A DNA stretch of 64,000 bases from Diacronema lutheri (Eukaryota; Haptophyta; Pavlovophyceae; Pavlovales; Pavlovaceae), in contig JAGTXO010000023.1 in the NCBI GenBank assembly GCA_019448385.1, forward strand, positions 186,001-250,000, given 5' to 3'. A program made the position numbers and the translations under genes. Positions within the stretch are counted from its first letter, which is position 1; each line of letters opens with the position of its first letter. Positions 1-8,992 of the stretch are shown here, in pieces. The notes under the pieces are model-generated. The model was given only the letters and a program-made list of their open reading frames with translations. It did not search any database and was not told the DNA's origin.

Positions 1-2246
1 TCGGCGCGCGCCGCCTGCAGCGCGGCCTCGGAGGGGGCGCGCGTGACGCCGGCCCTCTGCGCGCGCACATGCCGCAGGACCCACGCCTCCGTCACGGTGG
101 TCGCGCCGCGCAGTCGCCAGTCTACCGCCTCGGCCGCGCGTTCCGGCGCGATCGCGCCCGACAGCACGCGCCGCATCGCGTCGCTGCGCGAGTCGACGAC
201 GACGTGCGTGAGCGTGCGCACGCCCATGGCCGGCGCGTCCGGCGCAGCGGCCGAGTCCGGCGCAGCGGCCGACGCCGCGCCCGAGCCGTCGCCGTCCGCC
301 GGGCTGCTACGCGCGCTCGCCACCGGCGCGCCGGCGGGCGGCGCCGGCGACATGGGCGCGCCTGCGCCGCCCCGCGTCTCCGAACCGCGCGCGCGCGCGG
401 GCAGGCGGCGGAGGACACGTGCGCCAAGCGCCTCGAGCGCACCCTCGATCCGCGCCTTGTCCTTGAAGCAGACGCCGTCGAACGAGTGGACGAGCGCAAC
501 GCAGCGCAGCGGGAACGCGCCGAGCTGCCCGCGCGCCTCGCAGCCCGCGCCCGCACCCGCGTCGCCCTGCCCCGCCCGAGCGGCTGCGCCGACGCCCGTG
601 GCTGCACGCGCCGCCGTGCGCGCCGTCGCCTCGAGCGCCGCCTGCGCGCGCGCGGCGACGAGGCGCTCCGCGCGCAGCTGCTCGCGGCTGTCGACGGTGA
701 CGAGCGTGCCATCCTCCGCTTCAAAGGTGAAGCGTTCGCACTCGCCGCTCGCCGATACTCGGCCGGCTGCCGGGCCGGCTGCCGGGCCGGCAGCCGGCCC
801 GGCAGCCGGCCCGGCTGCCGGGCCAGCTGCGCCGGCCGAAGCCGCCGCGCCCTCGTCGCAGCCGCCTTGGGAGTCGGCCCGCGCCTGCTGCTGCTGTTGC
901 TGCTCCTGCTGCTGCTGTGGCTGCGCGAGGTAAAAGCGAATGCGCGAGCGGTCAGTGCCGAGGTCAAGGAGCGGGGCGAGCAGGTCGACGAGCCGCCGCG
1001 CGCCCTCGCGCGTCTCCGCGTTCACAGTCGGCACGAGCGCGCGTGGCCGCACGACGCGCACAAAGCTGCAGATCTCGTCGTAACTCGAGTGCTCCGAGTA
1101 GGGCAGCGCGTACGCGCGCGTCGCGCCGCCATGCTCCTCCCAGGCGACGTAGCCACGCACCGCCTGCGATGGCGTGTAGCTCCAGCCTGTCGGACGCACG
1201 GCGACGACCGCACGCCACGCGACGCGCTCGCCCGGCGCGGGGCTGCCGTCGGCCCTTCCGAGAAGCGCCGACATTGCCTCGTGGTCCGCCAGCCCACCGC
1301 CCATCGGAACGACGCGCACGCGCGCCACCGAGCCAGCCGCGGGCGGCGCTAGTGGCGCCGCCGCATCCGCCGCAGCGGCCGGCGCGGCGGCCGGCGCCTC
1401 GGCCGGCGCGGCGGCGGTGGCGACAGCGGCGGCGGCGCGTACAGCGGCTGCCAGATCCGCGGCGGCCAGCGCGGCTGGTTCGGCCGCGCTCGCGCTGCCC
1501 GCCGCGCCGCCGCGCGCGCCCGCTCGCCCCTCTGCCGCCTCGCCGGTGACCACCCAACCGTCCCGCCACCAGCCACACAGCCGCAGCTTGCGCGCGCGCG
1601 CGTCGCTCACGTCGACAGGCGAACCAAGCGCCGAGGCGAGGGCAAAGACAGCGCGCTCCTTGCCAATCTCGTAGCTGCCGATTAGGAAGAGCGTGAGCGG
1701 CTCGCGCGCCAGCTCGGCACGCGCGAGATCGCGCAGCGACGCGAGCACGGCCGCCTGCGCGGGGAAGCGCCAGCGCGGCGCGCAGTACGTCGTGTCGAGG
1801 AAGAGCGTATCGACCGGCCCGGCCGCGAGCAGCCGCGCGAGCGTCGGCGACTCGCACACGCATCGCTCCGCCCGAAAGTCGCCCGTGTGCAGAGCGGTCG
1901 CGCCGGTGCGCGGGTTGCGGAAGTGGAGGCAGACCGCGCCCGGGCAGTGGTTCGCGTCGAACGGCGTCACCTCGACGCCGTCGACGAGGCTCGTCTCGTC
2001 CAGCGCGAGCGCGACGACGCGCTTGGCGTCGACGAGCCCGACGGCGATCACTAGGTTGGCCGTGATCTGCGAGCAGTAGATGGTGCCCGCGCAGAACGAC
2101 GCGTTGAGCCCGACGGTGTGGTCGCCGTGGTAGTGCGTGAGAAAGTAGGCGGTCAGGTCGGGCCGCTGGAAGCTGAATCCGTCGACGATAAAGTGCGGCG
2201 CGACCGCGTCGGGCAGCCGCTTGAGCGCCTCACGCGCCGAGGCCAT
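1..2246 (-). CDS. SNM1/DCLRE1-type DNA cross-link repair nuclease with C-terminal BRCT-like domain (3' end outside window)
   Basis: Metallo-beta-lactamase/beta-CASP nuclease of the SNM1/PSO2 family, which trims DNA ends and interstrand cross-links. The frame is open without a stop from the ATG at 2246 to the window edge (748 codons). Visible motifs are THYHGDH at residues 37-43, PFDANHCPGA near 95-104, LHTGDFR near 119-125 and FLDTTYC near 149-155. These are the metal ligands and signature blocks of the family. The DRMBL motif YSEHSSYDEICSF with PTVN follows near residue 380. A poly-Gln stretch and Ala/Gly/Pro repeats lead to a second region, residues about 580-725 (HSFDGVCFKDK, LTHVVVD, VTEAWVLRHV), that reads like a BRCT domain. 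No intron was needed. Nuclear DNA repair is inferred from the family. What follows the BRCT-like region is unknown. Confidence 0.9.
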   Translation of the reverse strand, partial: MASAREALKRLPDAVAPHFIVDGFSFQRPDLTAYFLTHYHGDHTVGLNASFCAGTIYCSQITANLVIAVGLVDAKRVVALALDETSLVDGVEVTPFDANHCPGAVCLHFRNPRTGATALHTGDFRAERCVCESPTLARLLAAGPVDTLFLDTTYCAPRWRFPAQAAVLASLRDLARAELAREPLTLFLIGSYEIGKERAVFALASALGSPVDVSDARARKLRLCGWWRDGWVVTGEAAEGRAGARGGAAGSASAAEPAALAAADLAAAVRAAAAVATAAAPAEAPAAAPAAAADAAAPLAPPAAGSVARVRVVPMGGGLADHEAMSALLGRADGSPAPGERVAWRAVVAVRPTGWSYTPSQAVRGYVAWEEHGGATRAYALPYSEHSSYDEICSFVRVVRPRALVPTVNAETREGARRLVDLLAPLLDLGTDRSRIRFYLAQPQQQQEQQQQQQARADSQGGCDEGAAASAGAAGPAAGPAAGPAAGPAAGPAAGRVSASGECERFTFEAEDGTLVTVDSREQLRAERLVAARAQAALEATARTAARAATGVGAAARAGQGDAGAGAGCEARGQLGAFPLRCVALVHSFDGVCFKDKARIEGALEALGARVLRRLPARARGSETRGGAGAPMSPAPPAGAPVASARSSPADGDGSGAASAAAPDSAAAPDAPAMGVRTLTHVVVDSRSDAMRRVLSGAIAPERAAEAVDWRLRGATTVTEAWVLRHVRAQRAGVTRAPSEAALQAARA

Positions 2247-2314
2247 GCCGCTTGAGGCCGACAAGTCCTCAGCAGTTTCCGCGCACCATCGCGAGGGAAA
2301 ACGTGGTCGAAGGC
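2247..2314. promoter_or_regulatory. Short divergent intergenic region, probable bidirectional promoter
   Basis: Only 68 bases separate the start codons of the SNM1-like gene (leftward) and the HIT gene (rightward). Both promoters and both 5' leaders must lie here or overlap the opposite gene. No TATA box is seen. Confidence 0.5.
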
Positions 2315-3062
2315 ATGCTGGCGACGAGATGCAGCCCGGCCGTTGTGCTCGCCGTCGGTGGCGTCGCGATGCTCGTGACGACGGCTCTGTGCAAAGCGAC
2401 GGTGCGCGCCAAGCAGCGCCGGCCACTCTCGATGAGCGCGCGATCTCTTCCCGCCGAGGTCCTTTTCGGCAAGTTCGTCATCCCGCAGTCGCAGGTCTTC
2501 TTTGAATCCCCGTCGCAGCTCACGCTCGCGATTGTCAACCTGCGGCCGATCGTGCCAGGGCACGTGCTGGTGCGCGTGCGAGAGGTCGCACGCGCGGGAG
2601 AGCGGCGCGCATGCCCGCACCACGATGGCCGGCGCGCATGCGCCGCGTGGCGCGCGCTTGACGCCCGCGTGCCGCGCGACCGCGCGCGTGCCTCCGCAGG
2701 TGATCCCGCGCCGAGTTGTGCCGCGCCTCGCCGACCTGACGGACGAGGAGCTGTGCGACCTGTGGCGCTCTGCTCGCGAGATCGCTGGCAAGGTCGAGAC
2801 ACTGCACGGCGCGACCGCCTCCAACGTGGCCGTGCAGGACGGCCGCGCGGCCGGACAAAGCGTGCCGCACGTGCACGTGCACATCTTGCCGCGCGCGTCC
2901 GGCGACTTTGCGCGGAACGACGACGTGTACGACGAGCTCGAAAAGTTTGACGGGCGGCCAATCGGGCCCAACCTAGTCGTGCCGGCCGACGCGGATCGCA
3001 AGGACCGGTCGGCCGTGCAGATGGCCGAAGAGGCCGTCGCCTTGCGCGAGCTCTGGCCTTGA
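2315..3062 (+). CDS. HIT-family (Fhit-like) diadenosine/nucleotide hydrolase with N-terminal hydrophobic leader
   Basis: Two exons, 2315-2569 and 2700-3062, with a 130-bp GT-AG intron (2570-2699); 205 aa. The histidine triad HVHVHIL sits late in the protein, with QDGRAAGQ before it and GDFARNDDVYDEL after it. The core lines up block by block with human FHIT (IVNLRPIVPGHVLV, then GDF.RND). Family members hydrolyse dinucleoside polyphosphates such as Ap3A. The ATG at 2315 adds about 50 residues ahead of the FHIT-like core, including a hydrophobic run (AVVLAVGGVAMLVTTALC) followed by basic residues. This looks like a membrane anchor or an organelle-targeting leader. An internal in-frame ATG at about 2432 would give the plain cytosolic form. 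The intron interrupts the codons just after PGHVL, where the FHIT alignment resumes exactly. Confidence 0.9.
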
Positions 3063-3275
3063 GCTTGCTCTTATGGCCGTGCGCGCGACGCGCGCCAATC
3101 GGCCTTGCTCGGGGCCCACCAGGGGCCCCGGGCCCTCCCTGACCCTGACGCTGGCGACCTCACTGCTGAGTCCTGCTGATCAGAGGCGTGAGAAGTAGAA
3201 CCTCCGCTCTCGACTTTTATACTTTGAAGTCCGCGCGACATTGAACTACGTATTTGACTTCCTGCACACCGTTCA
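3063..3275 (+). promoter_or_regulatory. Intergenic region with TATA-like element upstream of the FUSC-like gene
   Basis: 213 bp between two rightward genes. An AT-rich patch with a TATA-like core (tttatactttga, about 3216-3227) lies roughly 50-60 bases before the ATG. It stands out in this GC-rich region. A second AT-rich stretch (ctacgtatttgactt) is nearer the start. Confidence 0.35.
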
Positions 3276-6200
3276 ATGTCGTACCGCTTCGCGCACGCGG
3301 CACGAAGTGCGGCCGCACTTGTGCTCGCGGCGGCGGTAGCGTACCAGCGCGGCATCACGCGGCTCGAGCTACCAAACGCGTCGCTTGCCGCGTTCGTCGC
3401 CATCCTCTGCACGCAGCGCACGCTGGGCGGCACGCTCCAATTTGGCGAGGGCGCGCTGCTCGGCGGCGCGCTCGCCGCGATTGTGCACGCGCCGTGCGTC
3501 GCGCTGCCCGCTGCACTGCGCGCGCGCGGGGAGGTTGCAGGGCCATTGCTTCTTGTCCAACTTGTCGCACTCACCACGCCCGACGTCGGCTTTGGGATGC
3601 GGCTGATGGCGAGCGCGACGTGCACGAGCCTCACGCTCTCTCCGCTCATCGACGCGCGCGCGCTCGGCGCAACCTACGCGCTCGAGGCGCTGGGCGTGAT
3701 CGCGCTGGGCGTGGGCGCAGCGGTGTGCGCCGCCGCGCTCCCGCCGCGCCGCTCCGCCCGCGCCGCGCTTGTCGAGCACGGCGCGCGCGCCGCGTGCCTG
3801 CGTGCCGAGGCGTTTGCGCACCTCGTGCGCGCGTTCGCAAGCGGCGACGAGGGTAAGGCGCCGAGCCTGCTGCGGCCGGCCTTCCTGCTGCAGCAGCTCA
3901 AGTCGCTCGAGGCCGACGCGTCTGAGCTCCACAGCTCCGCCACGCGTGAGCCCGCGTGCACTGCGCGCCATCCCGCCGCGCTCGCGGCGGACAGTGCGCG
4001 CGGCGCGTGCGCGGCGCGTCAGCTCGAGCACATGCTGCGCGCCCTGCGTGCGCACGAGCGGGATGTCGCGGAAGGCGCGCTGGTGGGCTCGGCGTTTCGC
4101 CGCGAGCTCCACGCCGAGTACGCGCGCTACCTCAACCCGCCGCTTCTCGCGCTCGTAGAGCTCGCGCGCCGCCATGCTGCCGATGCGCCGGCAGCTCGCG
4201 GCTGCTGCTCGGGTACCGAACGGCACGCGCAGCCGGACACGCGGGACGCGGAAGAGGAAGTGCGCGGCGCGTTACGCGCGCTCCATCTCGCGTGGGTCTC
4301 CGCACAGAGCGCGACGCTCTTCCCGCCCGCCGGCTACGACGGCGCGTCCGAGGCGGCGGCGATCGCTCGCTTCCAGCGGCCGATTCCGCACCAGCCCACA
4401 GAGGCGCGGCAGACGGCGGCCACGGCCGGCGAGAGCGCGTGGGCGCTGCGCATTGAGCGCAACGTGCACGTCTACGCCCACGAATACGCACGCCCGCTCA
4501 ACGCCTTCGTGCTTGGCGTGACACTCTTTGCGGCGCACGGACTGTGCGGTGCACCGGCGGACGCGCGAGGCGGCGGACGCGACGACGTCGGCGCGGCGGA
4601 CGAGGCGGGCGATGGCAGCCGCGGGCGCAGCACGCGCGCGAATGGCGTGGTGCGCTCGCACACGCGCGCCGACGGCGGCGCTGCCGGCGGCGGCGCGGCG
4701 CGCGCGCGGGCAGCGTGGGCCGAGCGCGTGGCCTTCGCGTGTGCGCCCGCGCGCTCGGCGGCGCTGCGCGCGCGCGCGCTCGGCGCCGCGCTCGTGGACC
4801 GGCGCGGATGGAGCGGGCGGCGCGCCGCACAGTACTGCGTCGCGGTCGGCGGCGCGTCACTAACCCTTCTTCTCCCCGCCGGCCGCGCTGCGTTTGGAGG
4901 CGTCGCAATCCTCGCACCAATCGAGGCGTGTCTTCAGCTCGGCGAGACGGCCGGCGGCTCCGTGCAAGGCGGGCTCGCGCGCTCGCTCGGCGCCATCGTC
5001 GGCTCCGCCGCGGGCCTGCTCCTCGTCGAAGCCGTCGCGCACGTCGGCGACGTCCCGAGCGGCGCGCGCGCGCTGTGCACGCTGTGCGGCCTCGGTGCGT
5101 GGGCGCTGCTCGCGTGCTCTCTCAGATCGTCGCGCTCGCACGGAGGCGCCGCGGTGGTCGCGGCGTGGACCGCGCCGTTCGTCGCCGCGGCGGCGGATAA
5201 GTATGGCGCGCCGCGCGACGACGCGCTCGCGCGCGCGGTCCTGGCGCTCGTCGCCGCCGCGGCCGTCGTGGGCACATCGGCGGTGGTGTCACCGCGCTGG
5301 GCGGCGGCGGTCGTTCCTGTGGACCTGGCAGCGGGCGTTGTTGCGAGCGGGCACGCCCTCGCCGAGGGCATGGCGACGTGGCGCCTCCTGCTCGGCTTTG
5401 CGCCGAGCACGCCGGCCGCACGCAGGGCGAGCCGCGTCGACGGCGAGGGCAGCCGTGGACTCGCGCGCGCGCCGAGCCGTGGCGCGGGTTCGAGCCCAGG
5501 CATGCCGGGCGGGCGCGCGTGGCAGCTGTCGATGAGCGCGATGGCGGCCGGCCAGCGCAGGCGCGAGCGCGCGGGGTCGGCGGCGCGTGCGCGTAGCAAT
5601 GCTCCCGCCGCCATTGCTCGCAACGATGGCGTCGTGCCGTACGTGGCCGTGCTGAGCGCTGCAGCGGGCGGCGTCGCCGGCGGCGGTGAGGCAAGCGCGC
5701 TCTTTGATTCGGGCCTGGGCTGCGCGCACGCGCAGGCGGCGGGCGACGCGGCCGCGGGCGCGCAGGCGCGCGCGGACAGCAGCGCAGTCGCGCGCTCCGA
5801 GGCCGCGGAGGCGCGCGCCGTGACGGCCGCGATCGCCGCTGCGGAGGCGGAGGCGCTGGCGCAGGCGGCGGCCGATGAGGCGACCGCCACGGCGGCGGTC
5901 GAGGCCGCGGCAACGGCTGAGGCCGACGCGGCGGAGGCGGAGGCGGAGGCGGAGGCGGAGGCGGAGGCGGAGGCGGAGGCGGAGGCGGAGGCGGAGGCGG
6001 AGGCGGAGGCGGGTGGCGTCGAGGCCCTGCCCCTGATCGTCGTCGACGTCGACGCGGAGGCCGAGCGTGGCCGGCGCGCGGCGCAGCAGCTCGACGCGGC
6101 GCGCGCGTGCTGGTCGCGCGCGTGTGCGAAGCAGGCGGAGGCGGAGGCGGACGCGGCGCTGTGCGGCGGCGGCGGCGCGCCGTTTGGCGCGGCAAGCGCG

Positions 6201-6947
6201 CGCTCGCTCAGCTTGGCCGCGCGGCTCGAGCAGCTCTTCGACTCGCTCGGCGCGGCGACCGGCCCCGTACGTGAGCTCCTCAGCCTCGAGATGCACGAGT
6301 GGGCGTGGGAGTCCTTCGGGCACAACCTGCGCGCGCTCGAGCTCGACGTCGCGCGCGTGTGCGCCGCGCTCGCCGACGCGCTCGTGCTCGCCGCGCGCGT
6401 GCAGGCGCGCCGCGGCGGCTGCTTCGGCGCGCTCGGCGGGCTGCTCGTGCTGCCGCCGCTGCGCGCGCGTGCCGCCGCGCGCGCCGACGAGGTGGCGGCG
6501 GTGGGCGCCGCCGTCGCCGCGCTGGAGCGCGCGTGCGGTGCGCTGCGCGCGAGCAGTGCAGCACTCGGGGCGCATTACAGCCGCGCGATCAAAGGCTCGA
6601 TTGCCGATGGCTGGCACCGTGCGGGGATGCGCATCGGCATTGCCGACGCGCTTCTCAACAGCACAGCCTTCCAGGCCGTTCTCGGGGCTGCCGTTGAGCT
6701 GCTCGCGCTCGGCGCCGAGGTCGAGGCGGCGTGTGCGCACGTCGCCGAGCACGCCGGCGTGAGCGCGTACGGAGGCCGCGCGCTGGACGACGAGCCGACG
6801 GCACGTGCGGTGCAGGCCAACGACGCCGCGGGGCCCGCGGAGGCCGCGTGCGGCTGCGGGCTGCTCGGCCCTCGCACGCCGCACACCCGGGCGGCGCACG
6901 TGGCCGTGGTGAGCGTGGGCGCGGCTGCGAGTGTGTCGTTTGTCTGA
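3276..6947 (+). CDS. Large FUSC/ALMT-like multi-pass membrane protein
   Basis: Uninterrupted 1223-codon frame from the ATG at 3276. Two hydrophobic halves are visible. The first (residues about 5-155) has about six segments, for example ALVLAAAVAY, LLGGALAAIVHA and EALGVIALGVGAAVCAAAL. The second (about 510-690) includes SLTLLLPAGRAAFGGVAIL and RSLGAIVGSAAGLLLV, which resemble the FUSC domain of aromatic-acid/fusaric-acid exporters and ALMT-type channels. A hydrophilic loop separates the halves. After the second half comes a low-complexity Ala/Glu tract (residues about 885-912, encoded by a hexanucleotide repeat), then an alpha-helical acidic tail. Anion or organic-acid transport is a family-based guess; no substrate is evident. 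The stretch at about 4550-4740 is low complexity and could hide an unrecognised intron. Confidence 0.65.
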   Translation: MSYRFAHAARSAAALVLAAAVAYQRGITRLELPNASLAAFVAILCTQRTLGGTLQFGEGALLGGALAAIVHAPCVALPAALRARGEVAGPLLLVQLVALTTPDVGFGMRLMASATCTSLTLSPLIDARALGATYALEALGVIALGVGAAVCAAALPPRRSARAALVEHGARAACLRAEAFAHLVRAFASGDEGKAPSLLRPAFLLQQLKSLEADASELHSSATREPACTARHPAALAADSARGACAARQLEHMLRALRAHERDVAEGALVGSAFRRELHAEYARYLNPPLLALVELARRHAADAPAARGCCSGTERHAQPDTRDAEEEVRGALRALHLAWVSAQSATLFPPAGYDGASEAAAIARFQRPIPHQPTEARQTAATAGESAWALRIERNVHVYAHEYARPLNAFVLGVTLFAAHGLCGAPADARGGGRDDVGAADEAGDGSRGRSTRANGVVRSHTRADGGAAGGGAARARAAWAERVAFACAPARSAALRARALGAALVDRRGWSGRRAAQYCVAVGGASLTLLLPAGRAAFGGVAILAPIEACLQLGETAGGSVQGGLARSLGAIVGSAAGLLLVEAVAHVGDVPSGARALCTLCGLGAWALLACSLRSSRSHGGAAVVAAWTAPFVAAAADKYGAPRDDALARAVLALVAAAAVVGTSAVVSPRWAAAVVPVDLAAGVVASGHALAEGMATWRLLLGFAPSTPAARRASRVDGEGSRGLARAPSRGAGSSPGMPGGRAWQLSMSAMAAGQRRRERAGSAARARSNAPAAIARNDGVVPYVAVLSAAAGGVAGGGEASALFDSGLGCAHAQAAGDAAAGAQARADSSAVARSEAAEARAVTAAIAAAEAEALAQAAADEATATAAVEAAATAEADAAEAEAEAEAEAEAEAEAEAEAEAEAEAGGVEALPLIVVDVDAEAERGRRAAQQLDAARACWSRACAKQAEAEADAALCGGGGAPFGAASARSLSLAARLEQLFDSLGAATGPVRELLSLEMHEWAWESFGHNLRALELDVARVCAALADALVLAARVQARRGGCFGALGGLLVLPPLRARAAARADEVAAVGAAVAALERACGALRASSAALGAHYSRAIKGSIADGWHRAGMRIGIADALLNSTAFQAVLGAAVELLALGAEVEAACAHVAEHAGVSAYGGRALDDEPTARAVQANDAAGPAEAACGCGLLGPRTPHTRAAHVAVVSVGAAASVSFV
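5931..6012 (+). repeat. GGCGGA-type hexanucleotide repeat coding for (Ala-Glu)n
   Basis: About 13 near-perfect copies of a six-base unit inside the FUSC-like gene encode alternating Ala and Glu. A shorter copy of the same unit recurs at about 6135-6150. The number is likely to vary between strains. Confidence 0.85.
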
Positions 6948-7244
6948 CGGAGTCACGTCGTCAGCCGCAGCTGTGAGAAACCCCCGCTCGCACAGTCGGG
7001 GTTGCTCTGCCCTCTGGGCGCAGCCCGCGCAGGCGGCGGCGTCGGCCCGAGGGTGTTGGGGCCTCCCGCCACCGCCCCTGCTGGCGAAGCGTGCATGCGC
7101 ACGCGAGCCGCTGTCCGCGCACTTGGGCCAGGATTGCGGTCATGTGTGGGGCGCCCGCAGCCGCCCTATGTAAAACGCGTGCGGAGTCGTCTTCCGCCTG
7201 GGCACTCGTCAACATGACGCAGCGCTGTGATACCCAGGGCGTGC

Positions 7245-8895
7245 TCACGGCGCCGCACCGACGAGCTTGGCCACCTCGGCATCGTCGAGCCCCTCCCACT
7301 CGGGCGTGCCGCTCGCCGTGACGAGCCCCGCCGCGCCCTGCGGCTGCGCAAAGCCGTACACCTTTGCGACGCGGTAGCGCACTGTACGCGCGTAGCGCCA
7401 CGCGGCCGAGTTGTCCCAGACAAAGGTGACGGTACTCGGTGACGTCACCTCGACCAGCCGCGAGCAGGGCATTTCGTCGGCAAGGAGCGTCGCCGGCTCG
7501 AGCGCGTATTTCTCCTCCGATGCGCCGCCGCCGCTCGTGCTCTTGCCGCCACCGCCACCGCCAGCGTCGTTTTCGCGCAGCGCGTGCGTCACCGCGAAGA
7601 AGGTGATGTCAGCACCATCGAGCTCAAACTCGAGCGCGAGAGAGCAGGCGCCACGCTCGGGAGGCGAGTCGGTCGGGCGCGCGCCGCCCGCCGCCGCAGC
7701 TACCGCCGCCGCTGCAGCTGCCGCCGCCGCAGCCTCCGCCGCTCCGCGCTCGAGGTCGTCGCGCGTGACGACGACGGCATGCGTCGCTGTCCGCCCCGCG
7801 GCGATCTCGACCTGAGCCCACGCGGCCTCGGACGGCTGCGGCGGCAGCGTGTCGGCGGGCGCGGCGGCGTGGCCGTCGGCCTCGGCGTCGTCGAGCACGC
7901 CGCCCAGATCGGCGGGCAGCCCCTCCTTGCCGACGAGCTCGAGCAGCGCATCGCGGTCGTGCGAGCGCGAGATGGAAATCTTGGAGCGCACGTGCTCGTT
8001 GGCAAACGGCAGGATGGCTGCCCATGCGATGGAGAAGATGGCGGGCGCGTTGACGATGTGCAGCTTGGCAATCATCTCGGGGTAGTTCTTGAGCAGCATC
8101 GCGACGAGCATCACGACCTGGGTGAGGAAGCGCCTGTGCAAATGCGCCCAGCCAAACTGCGCGAGGTCAAAGACGAGCACGTGCCCGCTCTCGCCGCGCG
8201 CAACCTCGGCGCGGAGGAAGCGTTCGGTCAGCAGGTGCAGGCACGCGTAAAGTTGCTGCGGCGGCACGCGGAGCACCGCCTCCGGCTCAAATCCTACCGG
8301 CGCGAACACCGCCACCGGCAGCTTGCCCTTGGTCGAGTAGCGCGTCGTCGGCGGCCGAAAGAGAAAACCGGCGGCCGGCCAAAACGACGCGCACGCGCCG
8401 CGCTCAAACGAGTCGACGAGCAGGTCGAGGCCCTTGAGCGCGCGCGTGAGCGCGAGGTACGTCGCGTATCGCTCGCAAACCGCCGTGTCGCCACGCGTCG
8501 CGGCGAGCAGCCGCGCCGCCGTCGCTTGGTAGCCGTCCGCCGCGCCCGCGCCAAACGACGCGCACAGCCGCGCGCCGCAGTCGCCGAGCGTAAAGACGGG
8601 CGCATCATGGAGGAAGAGCGCAAGCTGCAGGCAGGACGCGCACATCGGCGGCGCGTACGCGCGGCGCGCGCGCGCGCGCGCGTCAGCGCCGCGGCGCGCG
8701 CGCGCGCGGCGTGGCACTCGCGGCACGATTAAGCCGCGGGGCGCGCGCGCGCGGCGCGCGCACGGCGTGCACGTCGGCGTCGGTGTACTCGGTGGGGACG
8801 GCGTGCGTGACGCTCTGCCCGTCGGCCATGAGCTCCGCAAGCGCCGCCTCCATTTGCGAGCGCTCCTCCGGCGCGAGCGCGCGCGCGAGGCCCAT
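7245..8895 (-). CDS. CRAL-TRIO (Sec14-like) lipid-transfer protein with C-terminal GOLD domain
   Basis: Two exons, 8895-8764 and 8624-7245, with a 139-bp GT-AG intron made largely of (CG)n; 503 aa. Residues about 85-250 form a CRAL-TRIO lipid-binding domain (LPVAVFAPVGFE, HVLVFDLAQFGWAHLHRRF, NYPEMIAKLHIVNAP, FANEHVRSKISIS). After an Ala-rich linker the C-terminus is a GOLD-type beta domain (ACSLALEFELDGADITFF, STVTFVWDNSAAW). This order is that of SEC14L/patellin proteins, which move or sense phosphoinositides and act in membrane traffic. The short first exon supplies the N-terminal helix (MGLARALAPEERSQMEAAL); the usual CRAL-TRIO N-terminal helical domain is reduced. It shares a 97-bp upstream region with SKIP. 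Confidence 0.85.
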
Positions 8896-8992
8896 TGGCG
8901 CTCACTACACAGCGGCAGAATAAAATAGGTACTCGCGGGTCGGCAACCCCAGCTGTTTTCAAAAGGGGAGGGCGACGGAGAAAGCCTCCGCA
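8896..8992. promoter_or_regulatory. Divergent promoter between the CRAL-TRIO and SKIP genes
   Basis: 97 bp between opposing ATGs. It contains an AT-rich patch (agaataaaatag) about 75 bp before the SKIP start and a purine-rich run next to it. Both genes must be driven from this interval. Confidence 0.5.

Noticed and set aside
8625-8763. Dense (CG)n stretches as CpG-island or Z-DNA regulatory elements
   Set aside because: Similar stretches fall in almost every intron, so they are better explained as intron composition. No independent sign of regulation is visible.
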